Source of the DNA: Streptomyces spiramyceticus
GTDB taxonomy: Bacteria; Actinomycetota; Actinomycetes; Streptomycetales; Streptomycetaceae
DNA length: 64,000 bases
Assembly (NCBI RefSeq): GCF_028807635.1
Contig: NZ_JARBAX010000001.1
Span: forward strand, 1,129,001 to 1,193,000
Direction of reading: 5' to 3'
The stretch's first letter is position 1; each line of letters opens with the position of its first letter. The notes beneath the pieces are model-generated. The model did not search any database. It was not told the origin of the DNA and saw nothing but the letters and a program-made list of their open reading frames with translations. Shown here piece by piece: positions 34,426 through 43,620 of the stretch. The position numbers were made by a program, and so were the translations under genes.

Positions 34426-35861
34426 CGGTGGGCAATGCCTTCCGGGAGTGGCAGGTGTGGCGTGGTTGGTAGGTGTCGCGTGGGTGGCAGGTGTGACAGG
34501 AGGGCTTCCAGGTCGCTGGGGGTGGTGTGCGGGTTGAGCAGGGTGGCTTTCAGCCAGAGGCGGTTGTCGGCGCGGGCGCGGCCCAGGACTGCGCGGCCTT
34601 CGGTGAGGAGGGTGCGGCGGGTTGCGGCGATGTCGTCGTCGGTGGCGTGGGTGGGGCGGAAGAGCACGGTGCTGATGGTGGGGCGGTCGTAGAGCTCCAG
34701 GCCGGGGTTCTTGTCGACGAGGTCGGCGAGGTGCTGTGCGGCGGCGCAGGTGCGGTCGACGAGGTCGGCGAGTCCTTGGCGGCCGAGTGCGCGGAGTGTG
34801 ACGGCGACTTTGAGGACGTCGGGGCGTCGGGTCGTACGGAGGGACCGGCCGAGGAGGTCGGGGAGGCCGGCTTCGGTGTCGTCGTCGGCGTTGAGGTAGT
34901 CGGCCTGGTGGGTGAGGCTGCTCAGGTTGGCGGTGTCGGGTACGGCGAGGAGGCCTGCGGCGATGGGTTGCCAGCCGAGTTTGTGCAGGTCGAGGGCGAC
35001 GGTGTGGGCGCGGGCCAGGCCGGTGAGCCGGGTCTTGTGGGTGTCGCTGAAGAGGAGGGGCCCGCCGTATGCGGCGTCGATGTGGAGTTCGGCGTTGTGC
35101 TGCGCGCAGAGGTCGGCGATTTCGGGGAGCGGGTCGATCTGGCCGGTGTCGGTGGTGCCTGCGGTGGCGGCTACGAGCACGGGGTGGTGCAGGTCGGTGA
35201 GGGCTTCGTCGAGTGTGATCAGGTCGATGACGCCTGCGGGGGCGGGGACGGTGACCGGCTCGGGGAGGCCGAGGAGCCAGGCGGCGCGGCGCAGTGAGTG
35301 GTGGGCGTTGGCTCCGCAGACGAGCTGTACGGCGCCGTGGCGTTCGCGGGCGAGGAGGAGGGCGAGCTGGTTGGCTTCGGTGCCGCCGGTGGTGACGAGG
35401 GCGTCGGGGGCGGGGCCGTCGGGGTAGACCTCGGCGGCGAGCGTACGGGCCACTTGGGCTTCCAGTACGGAGGCGGCGGGCGCTTGGTCCCAGGAGTCCA
35501 GGGATGCGTTGAGCGCGGACGCGGCGAGGTCGGCTGCGGTGGCGACGGCGAGCGGTGGGCAGTGCAGGTGAGCGGCGCAGAGGGGGTCGGCGGGGTCGGC
35601 GGCGCCTTCGGTGAGAGCGCGGACGAGGGTACGGAGGGCTTCTTCGGCGCCGGTGCCTGTGGTGGGGAGTACGGGTTCGGCGGCGTTGCGCAGGCGCGTC
35701 GCGACGGCGTCGGGGCCGCCGGCGGGGAGTGGTCCGCCGCGGGCGACGGCTCCTTCGTGGAGGGCGTCGAGGACGGTGGCGAGGAGTGGCCGCAGGGCGG
35801 CCGGCCCGTCCTTGCCGCCGGCGAGGGGCGGGAGGGGGGTGCCGGTTGGCGGCGTACTCAT
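34422..35861 (-). CDS. PLP-dependent diamine-precursor decarboxylase (DesA/Ddc-like)
   Basis: This group II decarboxylase family protein (lysine, ornithine or 2,4-diaminobutyrate type) has 479 residues. The start at ATG 35861 has AAGGA eight bases upstream. SLDSWDQAPAASVLEAQV and TTGGTEANQLALLLARERHG are typical of the family, and the PLP lysine lies in DLHKLGWQPIAAG. Coupled by ATGA to the N-hydroxylase, it may make cadaverine or a similar diamine that is then hydroxylated. The substrate cannot be told from the sequence. I find no iron-box operator upstream. Confidence 0.9.
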   Translation of the reverse strand: MSTPPTGTPLPPLAGGKDGPAALRPLLATVLDALHEGAVARGGPLPAGGPDAVATRLRNAAEPVLPTTGTGAEEALRTLVRALTEGAADPADPLCAAHLHCPPLAVATAADLAASALNASLDSWDQAPAASVLEAQVARTLAAEVYPDGPAPDALVTTGGTEANQLALLLARERHGAVQLVCGANAHHSLRRAAWLLGLPEPVTVPAPAGVIDLITLDEALTDLHHPVLVAATAGTTDTGQIDPLPEIADLCAQHNAELHIDAAYGGPLLFSDTHKTRLTGLARAHTVALDLHKLGWQPIAAGLLAVPDTANLSSLTHQADYLNADDDTEAGLPDLLGRSLRTTRRPDVLKVAVTLRALGRQGLADLVDRTCAAAQHLADLVDKNPGLELYDRPTISTVLFRPTHATDDDIAATRRTLLTEGRAVLGRARADNRLWLKATLLNPHTTPSDLEALLSHLPPTRHLPTTPHLPLPEGIAHR

Positions 35862-36160
35862 TGCGGGGTCCTTCGGGCTGCGCGCTTGGCTGGCACACCA
35901 GCGTGTACAGGCGTGAGCCGGTGCGTCCGCAGAGCTCAACGAGCTGGACCCGAAAGTGGTATTTGGGGGGTGAGGAGGGGGGTTGGAGGGGGCTGGGCTG
36001 ATATGGGGGCGGGTGCGGCCGGTGGGGCGGGTCGGGGACTGGTGGGGTGGGCGGTTGCGGAGGGTTTGGCCGGGTGCGGGTGCCTGCGGCGCTGTTCCCC
36101 TACCCTTCCCCGAGCTCTCGACTTCGTTCGAGCAGGGGAGACCCCATTCTTCCCGGCTGC
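35862..36160. other. Gene-free region upstream of the decarboxylase
   Basis: About 300 bp hold GC-rich, G-run-containing sequence (many gggg and ggtgggg tracts) and no gene. The promoter of the decarboxylase/N-hydroxylase operon should be here, but no clear -10/-35 pair or iron-regulator palindrome can be seen. It merges into the dispersed repeat copy 2. Confidence 0.5.
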
Positions 36161-36330
36161 GACATTTTGCGGCTGCCGCCGCGGGGGGGCTCCGCCCCAG
36201 ACCCCGCTCCTCGAACTCCCCCAAGGGCTACGTCCAGGGGGACCCCCGGGGGGCTGGTAATCCAGCCTCTCCGGGGGTCTGGGGGCTTGCCCCCAGTTTG
36301 GGGAAGGGGCGGGGTGGGGCAAGAGCCGGG
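36161..36330. repeat. Dispersed intergenic repeat, copy 2
   Basis: It starts with gacattttgcggctgccgcc, continues with gggggctccgccccagaccccgc, contains the palindromic element at 36216-36247, and ends in ttgcccccagtttggggaag. The match with copy 3 (57453-57596) is close over most of its length. It lies just downstream of pepN. Confidence 0.8.
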
Positions 36331-36350
36331 GCCTCAAGGCCTCAGGCGCG

Positions 36351-38843
36351 TCAGAGGCCCCGTACCGCCAGCGCGCGGCGCAGGTCGTCGAGTTGGTCTA
36401 CGAGTTTGCGGCGCAGGGCCGGGATCATTTCGTTGTCGCGTACGAAGTCCTCGCCGAGGCGCAGGGATTCCGGGTCGACGGCGAACGCGGGGAATGCGTA
36501 ACGGCCTGCTGCTTCAGCGATGGCGGGGCCTCGGCGGTCGGCGGTCGCAGTCGCGTCGCGGTAGTAGCGGGTGATGTAGGGCCGTACGAGGTCGGCCTGT
36601 TCGGGCTGCCAGAAGCCCTGGGCCGTGGCGGTGAAGAGGTAGTTGGAGAGGGTGTCGTCCTCGAACATGCGGGCCCAGGCGGCGGCCTTGGTCGCGGCGT
36701 CCGGGAGCGCGGCGCGGCAGCGGGCGGCACCTTCCTGGCCGGTGGCGCTGGGGTCGCGGTCGAGTTCGGCGGCGATGGCGGTTTCGTCGGTGGCGCCGAG
36801 GACGGCGAGGCGGCGCAGGATGCGCCAGCGCAGTTCGGGGTCGAGTTCGGGGCCGCCGGGGATGCTGCCGGAGGTGAGCCAGTCGTGGATGGCTTCGGGC
36901 CGGGTGGCTGCGTCGATGAAGTGGCGTACGGCGGTGAGGCGCAGGCCCGGTGCGTTGCCGTCCTCTGTGCGGCGGATGAGGTCGCGGCAGATGGAGGTGA
37001 GGGTGGCGAGGGCGGCGGGGCGGCCGGTGGCGTCGAGGTAGCGGTCGGTGATCTGGGTGGCGGCGAAGCCGAGGACGCCCTGGACGATGGCGAGGTCTGT
37101 CTCGTGCGGGAGGTGGGCGCCGGCGGTGGCCAGGTAGGCGGCGGGTTCGAGTTCGCCGTCGCGGACCATGTCGCGCAGGCAGTTCCATACGACGGCGCGG
37201 GTGAGGGGGTCGGGGACGCCGGAGAGGGTGCGCAGTACCCGTTCCTCGGATTCGTCGTCGAGGCGGACCTTGGCGTAGGTGAGGTCGCCGTCGTTGAGGA
37301 TGACGAGGGCGGGGCGGCGGCCGGGTCGTACGGTCACGGACTCGCCCTGGGGTACGTCGATTTCGAATCGTTCGCGCAGGACGAGGTTTTGGCCGTCGAC
37401 CAGGTCGTGGTCGTAGGCGCCGATGGCGATGCGGTGGGGGCGGTTGCCGTCCTGGTCGACGGTGAGGTGCCAGTAGCCGTCGGATTCGACGGGCCGGGGG
37501 GTGAGGGTGTCGACGCCGGTGGTGCGCAGCCACCGCTCGGCCCAGGCGTGGACGTCGCGGTCGGTGGCGGAGGCGAGGTTGTCGATGAAGTCGGCGAGGG
37601 TGGCGTTGGCGAATTTGTGGCGGGCGAAGTGGGTGTTGATGCCGGCCAGGAAGTCCTTTTCGCCGAGCCAGGCGACGAGCTGGCGGAGGGCGGAGGCGCC
37701 CTTGGCGTAGGAGATGCCGTCGAAGTTGAGCATGGCGGACGCGGTGTCGGGGACGGCGTCCGGGTCGGGGGCGACGGGGTGGGTGGAGGGGCGTTGGTCG
37801 GCGTCGTATCCCCAGCCCTTGCGGGCGACGGCGAAGTCGGTCCAGGTGTCGGCGAAGCGCGTGGCTTCGGTGAGGGTCTGGTAGCCCATGTATTCGGCGA
37901 AGGACTCGTTGAGCCAGATGTCGTCCCACCACTGGAGGGTGACGAGGTCGCCGAACCACATGTGGGCCATCTCGTGGGAGATGACCATGGCGCGGGTCTG
38001 GCGTTCGGTGTCGGTGACGGCGGAGCGGTAGATGAATTCGTCGCGGAAGGTGACGAGGCCGGGGTTTTCCATGGCGCCCGCGTTGAATTCGGGGACGAAG
38101 GCCTGGTCGTAGGAGTCGAAGGGGTAGGGCTCTTCGAACTTCTCGTGGTAGCGGTCGTAGCAGGCGCGGGTGATGTCGAGGATTTCGTCGGCGTCGATGT
38201 TCATGTACGGCGCGAGGGAGCGGCGGCAGTGGATGCCGAAGGGCAGGCCGCGGTGTTCGGTGCGTACGGAGTGCCAGGGGCCTGCGGCGACGGCGACGAG
38301 GTAGGTGGAGATGAGGGGTGTCGGGGCGAGTGTCCAGCGGCCTGCGCCGTGGTGTTCGGCGTTGCCGTTGCCGAGGACGGTCCAGCCTTCGGGGGCGGTG
38401 ACGGTCAGGGCGAAGGCGGCCTTGAGGTCGGGCTGGTCGAAGGCGGCGAAGACGCGCTGGACGTCTTCCATGAAGAGCTGGGTGTAGACGTACGTTTCGC
38501 CGTCGGTGGGGTCGGTGAAGCGGTGCATGCCTTCGCCGGTGCGGGAGTAGTGCATGTCGGCTTCGATGCGCAGCTCGTGTTCGCCCGGGGTGAGTCCGGT
38601 GAGGGCGAGGCGGTTTTCGGCGAGCGCTTCGGGGTCGAGTGGCTGTCCGTCGAGGGTGACGTTGCGCAGGACGGCGGGCTTGAGCTCGACGAAGGTGTCC
38701 CCGGCGGTGTGTGCGGAGAACTGGATGACGGTGCGGGAGTCGAAGGTCTCGTCGCCGCGGGTGAGATCGAGTTCGATCGTGTACCGGTGGACGTCGAGGA
38801 GCTGGGCTCGGGTCTGCGCTTCGTCGCGCGTCAGTACGGACAT
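36351..38843 (-). CDS. pepN: Aminopeptidase N
   Basis: This M1-family zinc aminopeptidase removes N-terminal residues from peptides in the cytosol. The 830-residue protein shows the exopeptidase motif GAMENPG, the zinc site HEMAHMWFGDLV with the third ligand Glu in WLNESFAEYMGYQ, and the ERAP1-like C-terminal domain. Length and order agree with actinobacterial PepN. The start at ATG 38843 has no strong ribosome site. It stands alone between two unrelated genes. Confidence 0.95.
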   Translation of the reverse strand: MSVLTRDEAQTRAQLLDVHRYTIELDLTRGDETFDSRTVIQFSAHTAGDTFVELKPAVLRNVTLDGQPLDPEALAENRLALTGLTPGEHELRIEADMHYSRTGEGMHRFTDPTDGETYVYTQLFMEDVQRVFAAFDQPDLKAAFALTVTAPEGWTVLGNGNAEHHGAGRWTLAPTPLISTYLVAVAAGPWHSVRTEHRGLPFGIHCRRSLAPYMNIDADEILDITRACYDRYHEKFEEPYPFDSYDQAFVPEFNAGAMENPGLVTFRDEFIYRSAVTDTERQTRAMVISHEMAHMWFGDLVTLQWWDDIWLNESFAEYMGYQTLTEATRFADTWTDFAVARKGWGYDADQRPSTHPVAPDPDAVPDTASAMLNFDGISYAKGASALRQLVAWLGEKDFLAGINTHFARHKFANATLADFIDNLASATDRDVHAWAERWLRTTGVDTLTPRPVESDGYWHLTVDQDGNRPHRIAIGAYDHDLVDGQNLVLRERFEIDVPQGESVTVRPGRRPALVILNDGDLTYAKVRLDDESEERVLRTLSGVPDPLTRAVVWNCLRDMVRDGELEPAAYLATAGAHLPHETDLAIVQGVLGFAATQITDRYLDATGRPAALATLTSICRDLIRRTEDGNAPGLRLTAVRHFIDAATRPEAIHDWLTSGSIPGGPELDPELRWRILRRLAVLGATDETAIAAELDRDPSATGQEGAARCRAALPDAATKAAAWARMFEDDTLSNYLFTATAQGFWQPEQADLVRPYITRYYRDATATADRRGPAIAEAAGRYAFPAFAVDPESLRLGEDFVRDNEMIPALRRKLVDQLDDLRRALAVRGL

Positions 38844-38966
38844 GGGGACATGCTGCCTGATGGCTTGCGCGTGGCACAGCGGGCGTGTGTACGCCGCTTC
38901 TCGGCCGGGCAGTCGCGGTGCATGTCCCCTTCGGGCCCCTGGGGTGCGCCGGTCAGGGGCGGGGAT

Positions 38967-39272
38967 CTATGACTTCGCGATCGTTTCGTGGTGGCGGATG
39001 ACCTCCGCGATGATGAAATTGAGCAGTTTCTCCGCGAATGCCGGGTCCAGTTTGGCGTTCTCGGCCAGTTCGCGCAGGCGGACGATCTGGCGGGCCTCGC
39101 GGGCCGGGTCGGCCGGTGGGAGCTTGTGCTGTGCTTTGAGGTGGCCGACCTGCTGGGTGCATTTGAAGCGCTCGGCGAGCATGTGGACAACGGCGGCGTC
39201 GATGTTGTCGATGCTGTCGCGCAGCCGGCTCAGTTCGGCGATGACGGACTCGTCGATTTCGCTGGAGGTCAT
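38967..39272 (-). CDS. Chorismate mutase (AroQ type)
   Basis: It converts chorismate to prephenate for Phe and Tyr synthesis. The 101-residue protein is an all-helical AroQ-class monofunctional mutase: LSRLRDSIDNIDAAVVHMLAERF, then VGHLKAQHKL, EARQIVRLRELAENAKLDP and the final IIAEVIRHHETI. The conserved Arg, Lys and Glu positions are present. The start at ATG 39272 was chosen from the length of the family; its ribosome site is weak. It lies 11 bp downstream of the AraC regulator gene on the same strand. Confidence 0.93.
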   Translation of the reverse strand: MTSSEIDESVIAELSRLRDSIDNIDAAVVHMLAERFKCTQQVGHLKAQHKLPPADPAREARQIVRLRELAENAKLDPAFAEKLLNFIIAEVIRHHETIAKS

Positions 39273-39283
39273 GGTCAGGGAGC

Positions 39284-40171
39284 TTACGTCGGTCCCGTCG
39301 CGATGGTGGGCGGGTGTTCGGGATCTGGGATCTGGTGGCTCCAGCCGCCGTGGACGGTGCGGCCCTGCTGTGCGCGGAAACGGACGGGGGCAATGCCGAC
39401 GCGGCGGGTGAAGAGGCGGGAGAAGTACGCGGGGTCGTCGTAGCCGACGCGGCGGGCGACGGCGGCGACGGGGAGTTCCGTGGCGGCGAGGAGTTCCTTG
39501 GCGCGGCCGAGGCGGATGCCGAGGAGGTAGTCCTTGGGGCTGCATCCGGCGCCGCGGCGTACGGCGGCGCGCAGTTCGGCGGGGGTCATGCCGTGGCGTG
39601 CGGCGTGTTCGGCGACCGTCAGGGGCTGGAAGGCGTCGCGGGCGAGGGCCTGGAGTACGGGGTCTCCGTCGGCTCCGACGTCGGCGCGGGCGCGGCGCAG
39701 GGCGACGAGGAGTTCGTGGACGGCGGCCCCGGTCTCGACTTCGAGGAGGGGGTTGCCTCGGCGTGCGGCGCGGGCGATGCGGCCGACGGCGGCGCGGGCG
39801 GCGGCGGTGTCGGCGAGGGGGACGACGGGGCGGTCGGGTTCTATGTAGCCGAGTTCGGTGTACGTCGCGGTGGCCGGGCCGGTGAAGTCGACGAAGCTTT
39901 CGTCCCAGCCGGTGGCCGGGTCGGGCCCGTAGTGGTGCGGGGTGCCCGGTATGAGCCAGATCAGTGCGGGTGCGGTGACAGCGGTACGGTGCCCGTCCGC
40001 GCCGCGGAACCAGCCGCTGCCGGCGCTGACGACGACGGCCACGTGGTGGTCGAGGGTGCGTGGGCCGACTGTGGGCAGCGTGCCGTGCTGGAGTCCGACA
40101 CCGAGGCAGACCAGGCCGAGGCGGTGGTGGGTGGGACTGGGGGTGAAATAGCGCATCCAGGTGTGGTACAT
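39284..40171 (-). CDS. AraC family transcriptional regulator
   Basis: The 295-residue regulator starts at ATG 40171 after AGGGAGGAAG. The N-terminal cupin-like sensor domain (about residues 10-150) contains LIWLIPGTPHHYGPDPATGW, and the C-terminal double HTH (about 190-280) contains ELPVAAVARRVGYDDPAYFSRLFTRRVG. It is divergent from the GH35 beta-galactosidase gene with about 160 bp between start codons, so it is the likely regulator of that gene (inference from position). Confidence 0.92.
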   Translation of the reverse strand: MYHTWMRYFTPSPTHHRLGLVCLGVGLQHGTLPTVGPRTLDHHVAVVVSAGSGWFRGADGHRTAVTAPALIWLIPGTPHHYGPDPATGWDESFVDFTGPATATYTELGYIEPDRPVVPLADTAAARAAVGRIARAARRGNPLLEVETGAAVHELLVALRRARADVGADGDPVLQALARDAFQPLTVAEHAARHGMTPAELRAAVRRGAGCSPKDYLLGIRLGRAKELLAATELPVAAVARRVGYDDPAYFSRLFTRRVGIAPVRFRAQQGRTVHGGWSHQIPDPEHPPTIATGPT

Positions 40172-40335
40172 CCGCTTTTCTTCCTCCCTGCTCGCCCGGG
40201 TGGCATTCAGGTGGCGTCCCGTTGGCTTCCGCCGGCGTTCCGTTGCGTCCAAACAGCGCTGATCTTTGTCCATGGACCGCTCTGCCGCCAGGGGGTGAAG
40301 TGGAGACGCTGTTGGTGGAGCGAGAGGCGGGGACC

Positions 40336-42149
40336 GTGGCTGACTTCACGGTGGGTGAGTCGGACTTTCTGCTGGACGGGCGGCCGGTGCGGCTGCTGTC
40401 GGGGGCGTTGCACTATTTCCGTGTGCACGAGGGGCAGTGGGGGCACCGGCTCGCGATGCTGCGGGCGATGGGGCTCAACTGCGTGGAGACGTACGTACCG
40501 TGGAATCTGCATGAGCCGGAGCCTGGCCGGTTCCGTGGCGTGGAGGCGCTCGGCCGGTTCCTGGACGCGGCGCGGGAGGCGGGGCTGTGGGCGATCGTGC
40601 GCCCGGGTCCGTACATCTGCGCCGAGTGGGAGAACGGCGGGCTGCCGCACTGGCTGACAGGGCCGCTGGGTACGCGGGTACGGACGCGCGACGCGGAGTA
40701 TCTGGCGCATGTGGAGCGGTGGTTCGGGGTGTTGCTGCCGCAGGTGGTGGAGCGGCAGATCGACCGGGGCGGCCCGGTGATCATGGTGCAGGTAGAGAAC
40801 GAGTACGGCAGTTACGGCTCCGACCAGGTCTATCTGCGGCATCTGACGGGGCTGCTGCGCGAGTGCGGTGTCACGGCGGCGCTGTTCACCTCCGACGGGC
40901 CCGAGGACCACATGCTGAGCGGCGGTTCGGTGCCTGGGGTGCTGGCGACGGCGAACTTCGGTTCGGGGGCGCGGGAGGGCTTCGATGCGCTGCGGCGGTA
41001 TCGCCCGTCCGGCCCGCTGATGTGCATGGAGTTCTGGTGCGGCTGGTTCGATCACTGGGGCTCGGAGCATGTCGTACGGGATGCCGCCGACGCGGCGGCC
41101 ACGCTGCACGAGATCCTCGAATGCGGTGCCTCCGTCAACATCTATATGGCGCACGGGGGCACGAATTTCGCGGGTTGGTCGGGGGCGAACCGGTCCGGGG
41201 CGCTGCACGACGGGGAGCTCCGGCCCACTGTCACGTCGTACGACTACGACGCGCCGATCGACGAGTACGGCCGTCCCACGGAGAAGTTCTGGCTGTTCCG
41301 GGACATCCTGGCGCTCCACCGGGACGGCGTCGGAGACGCCCCGCTGCCCGACGTGCCGCTCGCGCCCGCCTTGCTGGGTGAGCCGGCCCGGGTGGAGTTC
41401 ACCGGGTGGTCGCCGCTCGGTGACGTCATCGACGTGCTCGGCGGTACGGAGACCGAGGCCGCGATGCCGCCGACGTTCGAGGAGCTGGGCGTGGACCGGG
41501 GACTGGTCCGCTACCGCCTTGACGTGCCGGGGCCGCGGCAGGCGTACCCACTGGGTGTGACGGGTCTGCGGGACCGGGCTGTGGTGTACGTCGACGGGGT
41601 GCGGGCGGGCGTACTGAACGGGGAGGGAGGGGCCGGGTCGTATACGGCACTGGAGGAGCCGGTGGCGGGGCCCGCTTCGGTGGAGCTGTGGGTGGAGTCG
41701 CTGGGCCGGGTCAACTACGGGCCCCGTTTCGCCGAGTCCAAGGGCATCACGGGCGGCGTACTGCACGAGCGGCAGTACGTGCACGGCGTACGGGCTCGGG
41801 GGCTGAGCCTGGACGCCTTCGACGACGCGGGCACGGTGGCGAAAGTGGCCTTCCGGGCGCTGGAAGAACCTGCGGGGGCGGCCGCCGGTACAGAGGCCGG
41901 TCCAGGCGCCGGTACAGGCGGGCTTTTCCGGGGCGTGTTCCAGGTTCGTGGCGTGGGGGACGCGTCGATCGTACTGCCGGGCTGGGAGCGGGGCTTCGTC
42001 TGGGTGAACGGCTTCTGTCTGGGGCGTACTGGGCTGCCGGGCCGCAGAAGTCGTTGTACGTACCCGGCCCTGTGCTGCGCGAGGGCGTGAACGAGCTCTG
42101 GGTCCTGGAGCTGGAAGGCGGGGGCGGGGGCCGCGTGGAGCTGAGCTGA
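40336..42149 (+). pseudogene. Beta-galactosidase (GH35), frameshifted near the C-terminus
   Basis: The family cleaves beta-galactosides. The frame from GTG 40336 (or GTG 40300) has SGALHYFRVHEGQW near the start, acid/base Glu in VQVENEYGSYG, and nucleophile Glu in MEFWCGWFDHWG. No signal peptide is seen, so it is probably cytosolic. At 42025-42027 one base is missing: the frame runs on to a stop at 42090 with unrelated residues, whereas the other frame continues YWAAGPQKSLYVPGPVLREG and ends at 42149, as expected for the family. The catalytic domain is intact, so the shortened protein might still work, or the gap may be a sequencing error. Confidence 0.88.
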
Positions 42150-42341
42150 GCGAGCAGCCCACCCCCACCCCCACCGCGGCATCAAGCCCAGCTCCGCACT
42201 CGGCGACGTAACACAACCGAGACGTGCAGCTACCTAGCGGTAACAAACCGCGGCGTGTCAGATTCCGCATGCCACCGGCCGGCGGCCCACCCTCATCGAC
42301 ACGCCATACCGCCAGGCATGGCCGACCGCAGGAGTTCCGTC

Positions 42342-43556
42342 GTGACCGGATTCCGCACGTCCACACGTACCTCCGGCCCACCCAGACCGAACCGCAGCAA
42401 GACCCGCAGCGGGAGCCGCAGCAAGAGCCGCTGCCTCGCCGCCGCGGTCCTCGCGATCACCGGCCTGGTGACCACGGGCGCGGGTACCTCGGCCGCCGAC
42501 CCGACCTCCGGGCCCACCGCGATCGTCTCCATGGGCGACAGCTACATCTCCGGGGAGGCCGGCCGGTGGCAGGGCAACAGCCTCACCAACAGCGGCAGTC
42601 GTGACGGCACCGACCGGGCCTGGACCGGCAGCGGATACGACCCGAGCCGGGTCTACGGCACAACCGCCGCGAACGGCTGCCACCGTTCCGACTCCGCCGA
42701 GGTACGCAGCGCCACCGGCACCACGCAGGCACTGGTCAACATCGCCTGCTCGGGCGCCACCACCGCGAACGTCTTCCGGTCCTCGAACGGCGGCCAGTCG
42801 TACAAGGGCGAGGCCCCGCAGGCCGACCAGCTCGCGGCCGTCGCCGCCGCGAACAACGTCAAGACGATCGCACTGTCGATCGGCGGCAACGACCTCGGCT
42901 TCGCCGACATCATCACGAGCTGCGCGACGGACTACATCATCTGGTACTCGTACTGCCACGACGACCAACAGCAGGCCGTCGACGCGAAGATCGACACGGT
43001 GATGGCGAATGTCGGCAAGTCGATCGACGAGATACGCGCGGTGATGTCCGGCGCCGGCTATGCGGCCGCCGGCTACCGCATCGTCCTGCAGTCCTACCCC
43101 TCCCCCATCCCCCGCGCCGCCGACAACCGCTACGTCGAGTCCGGCTGGAGCCGCACGAACACCGGCGGCTGCCCGTTCTGGAACAAGGACTCCGACTGGG
43201 CGCGCGACTCACTCGTCCCGCAGATCGCCAACCGCCTCAAGGGCGTCGCCGCCGCCAAGGGGGCACAGTTCCTGGACCTTCGCGACATGCTGCAGGGCCG
43301 TGAGGTCTGCGCCAAGGCAGCGAAGCAGGTGAGTGCCACGCAGCCGGCGTCGGCGACGACCAGCGAGTGGGCGCGCTGGATCGACAGCAACGGAACCCAG
43401 GGCCCCGTACAGGAGTCCGTGCACCCCAATTACTTCGGGCAGCTCGGACAGGGCCGCTGCCTCGCCCTGATCTACGCCAAGCCGACCGGCAACTACACCT
43501 GCCGCAACACGGCGGGCTCCGGCGCGTCCGGGATGTACCTGACGGCGGTCTCCTGA
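42342..43556 (+). CDS. Secreted SGNH/GDSL hydrolase
   Basis: The 404-residue precursor starts at GTG 42342 with AGGAG upstream. A basic, Ser/Arg-rich start and hydrophobic stretch (AAAVLAITGLVTTGAG) form a long signal peptide. Block I MGDSYISGEAG contains the nucleophile Ser; CSGATT, SIGGNDLGF and the C-terminal HPNYFGQ provide the Gly, Asn and His. It is likely an extracellular esterase or lipase. Several cysteines in the mature part may form disulfides. Confidence 0.92.
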   Translation: MTGFRTSTRTSGPPRPNRSKTRSGSRSKSRCLAAAVLAITGLVTTGAGTSAADPTSGPTAIVSMGDSYISGEAGRWQGNSLTNSGSRDGTDRAWTGSGYDPSRVYGTTAANGCHRSDSAEVRSATGTTQALVNIACSGATTANVFRSSNGGQSYKGEAPQADQLAAVAAANNVKTIALSIGGNDLGFADIITSCATDYIIWYSYCHDDQQQAVDAKIDTVMANVGKSIDEIRAVMSGAGYAAAGYRIVLQSYPSPIPRAADNRYVESGWSRTNTGGCPFWNKDSDWARDSLVPQIANRLKGVAAAKGAQFLDLRDMLQGREVCAKAAKQVSATQPASATTSEWARWIDSNGTQGPVQESVHPNYFGQLGQGRCLALIYAKPTGNYTCRNTAGSGASGMYLTAVS

Positions 43557-43577
43557 CCCAGCCCGCACACAGCCGAA

Positions 43578-43605
43578 GCCACGCCCCCAGTCCCGGGGGC
43601 GTGGC
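43578..43605. terminator. Convergent terminator between SGNH hydrolase and GH101 genes
   Basis: GCCACGCCCCC and GGGGGCGTGGC form a perfect 11-bp stem with a 6-base loop, 22 bp after one stop codon and 16 bp before the other. Confidence 0.85.
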
Positions 43606-43620
43606 CGCTCCGGCTGCGAG

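Noticed and set aside
35862..36160. Iron-box (DmdR/IdeR) operator upstream of the decarboxylase
   Set aside because: No sequence resembling TTAGGTTAGGCTAACCTAA could be found.
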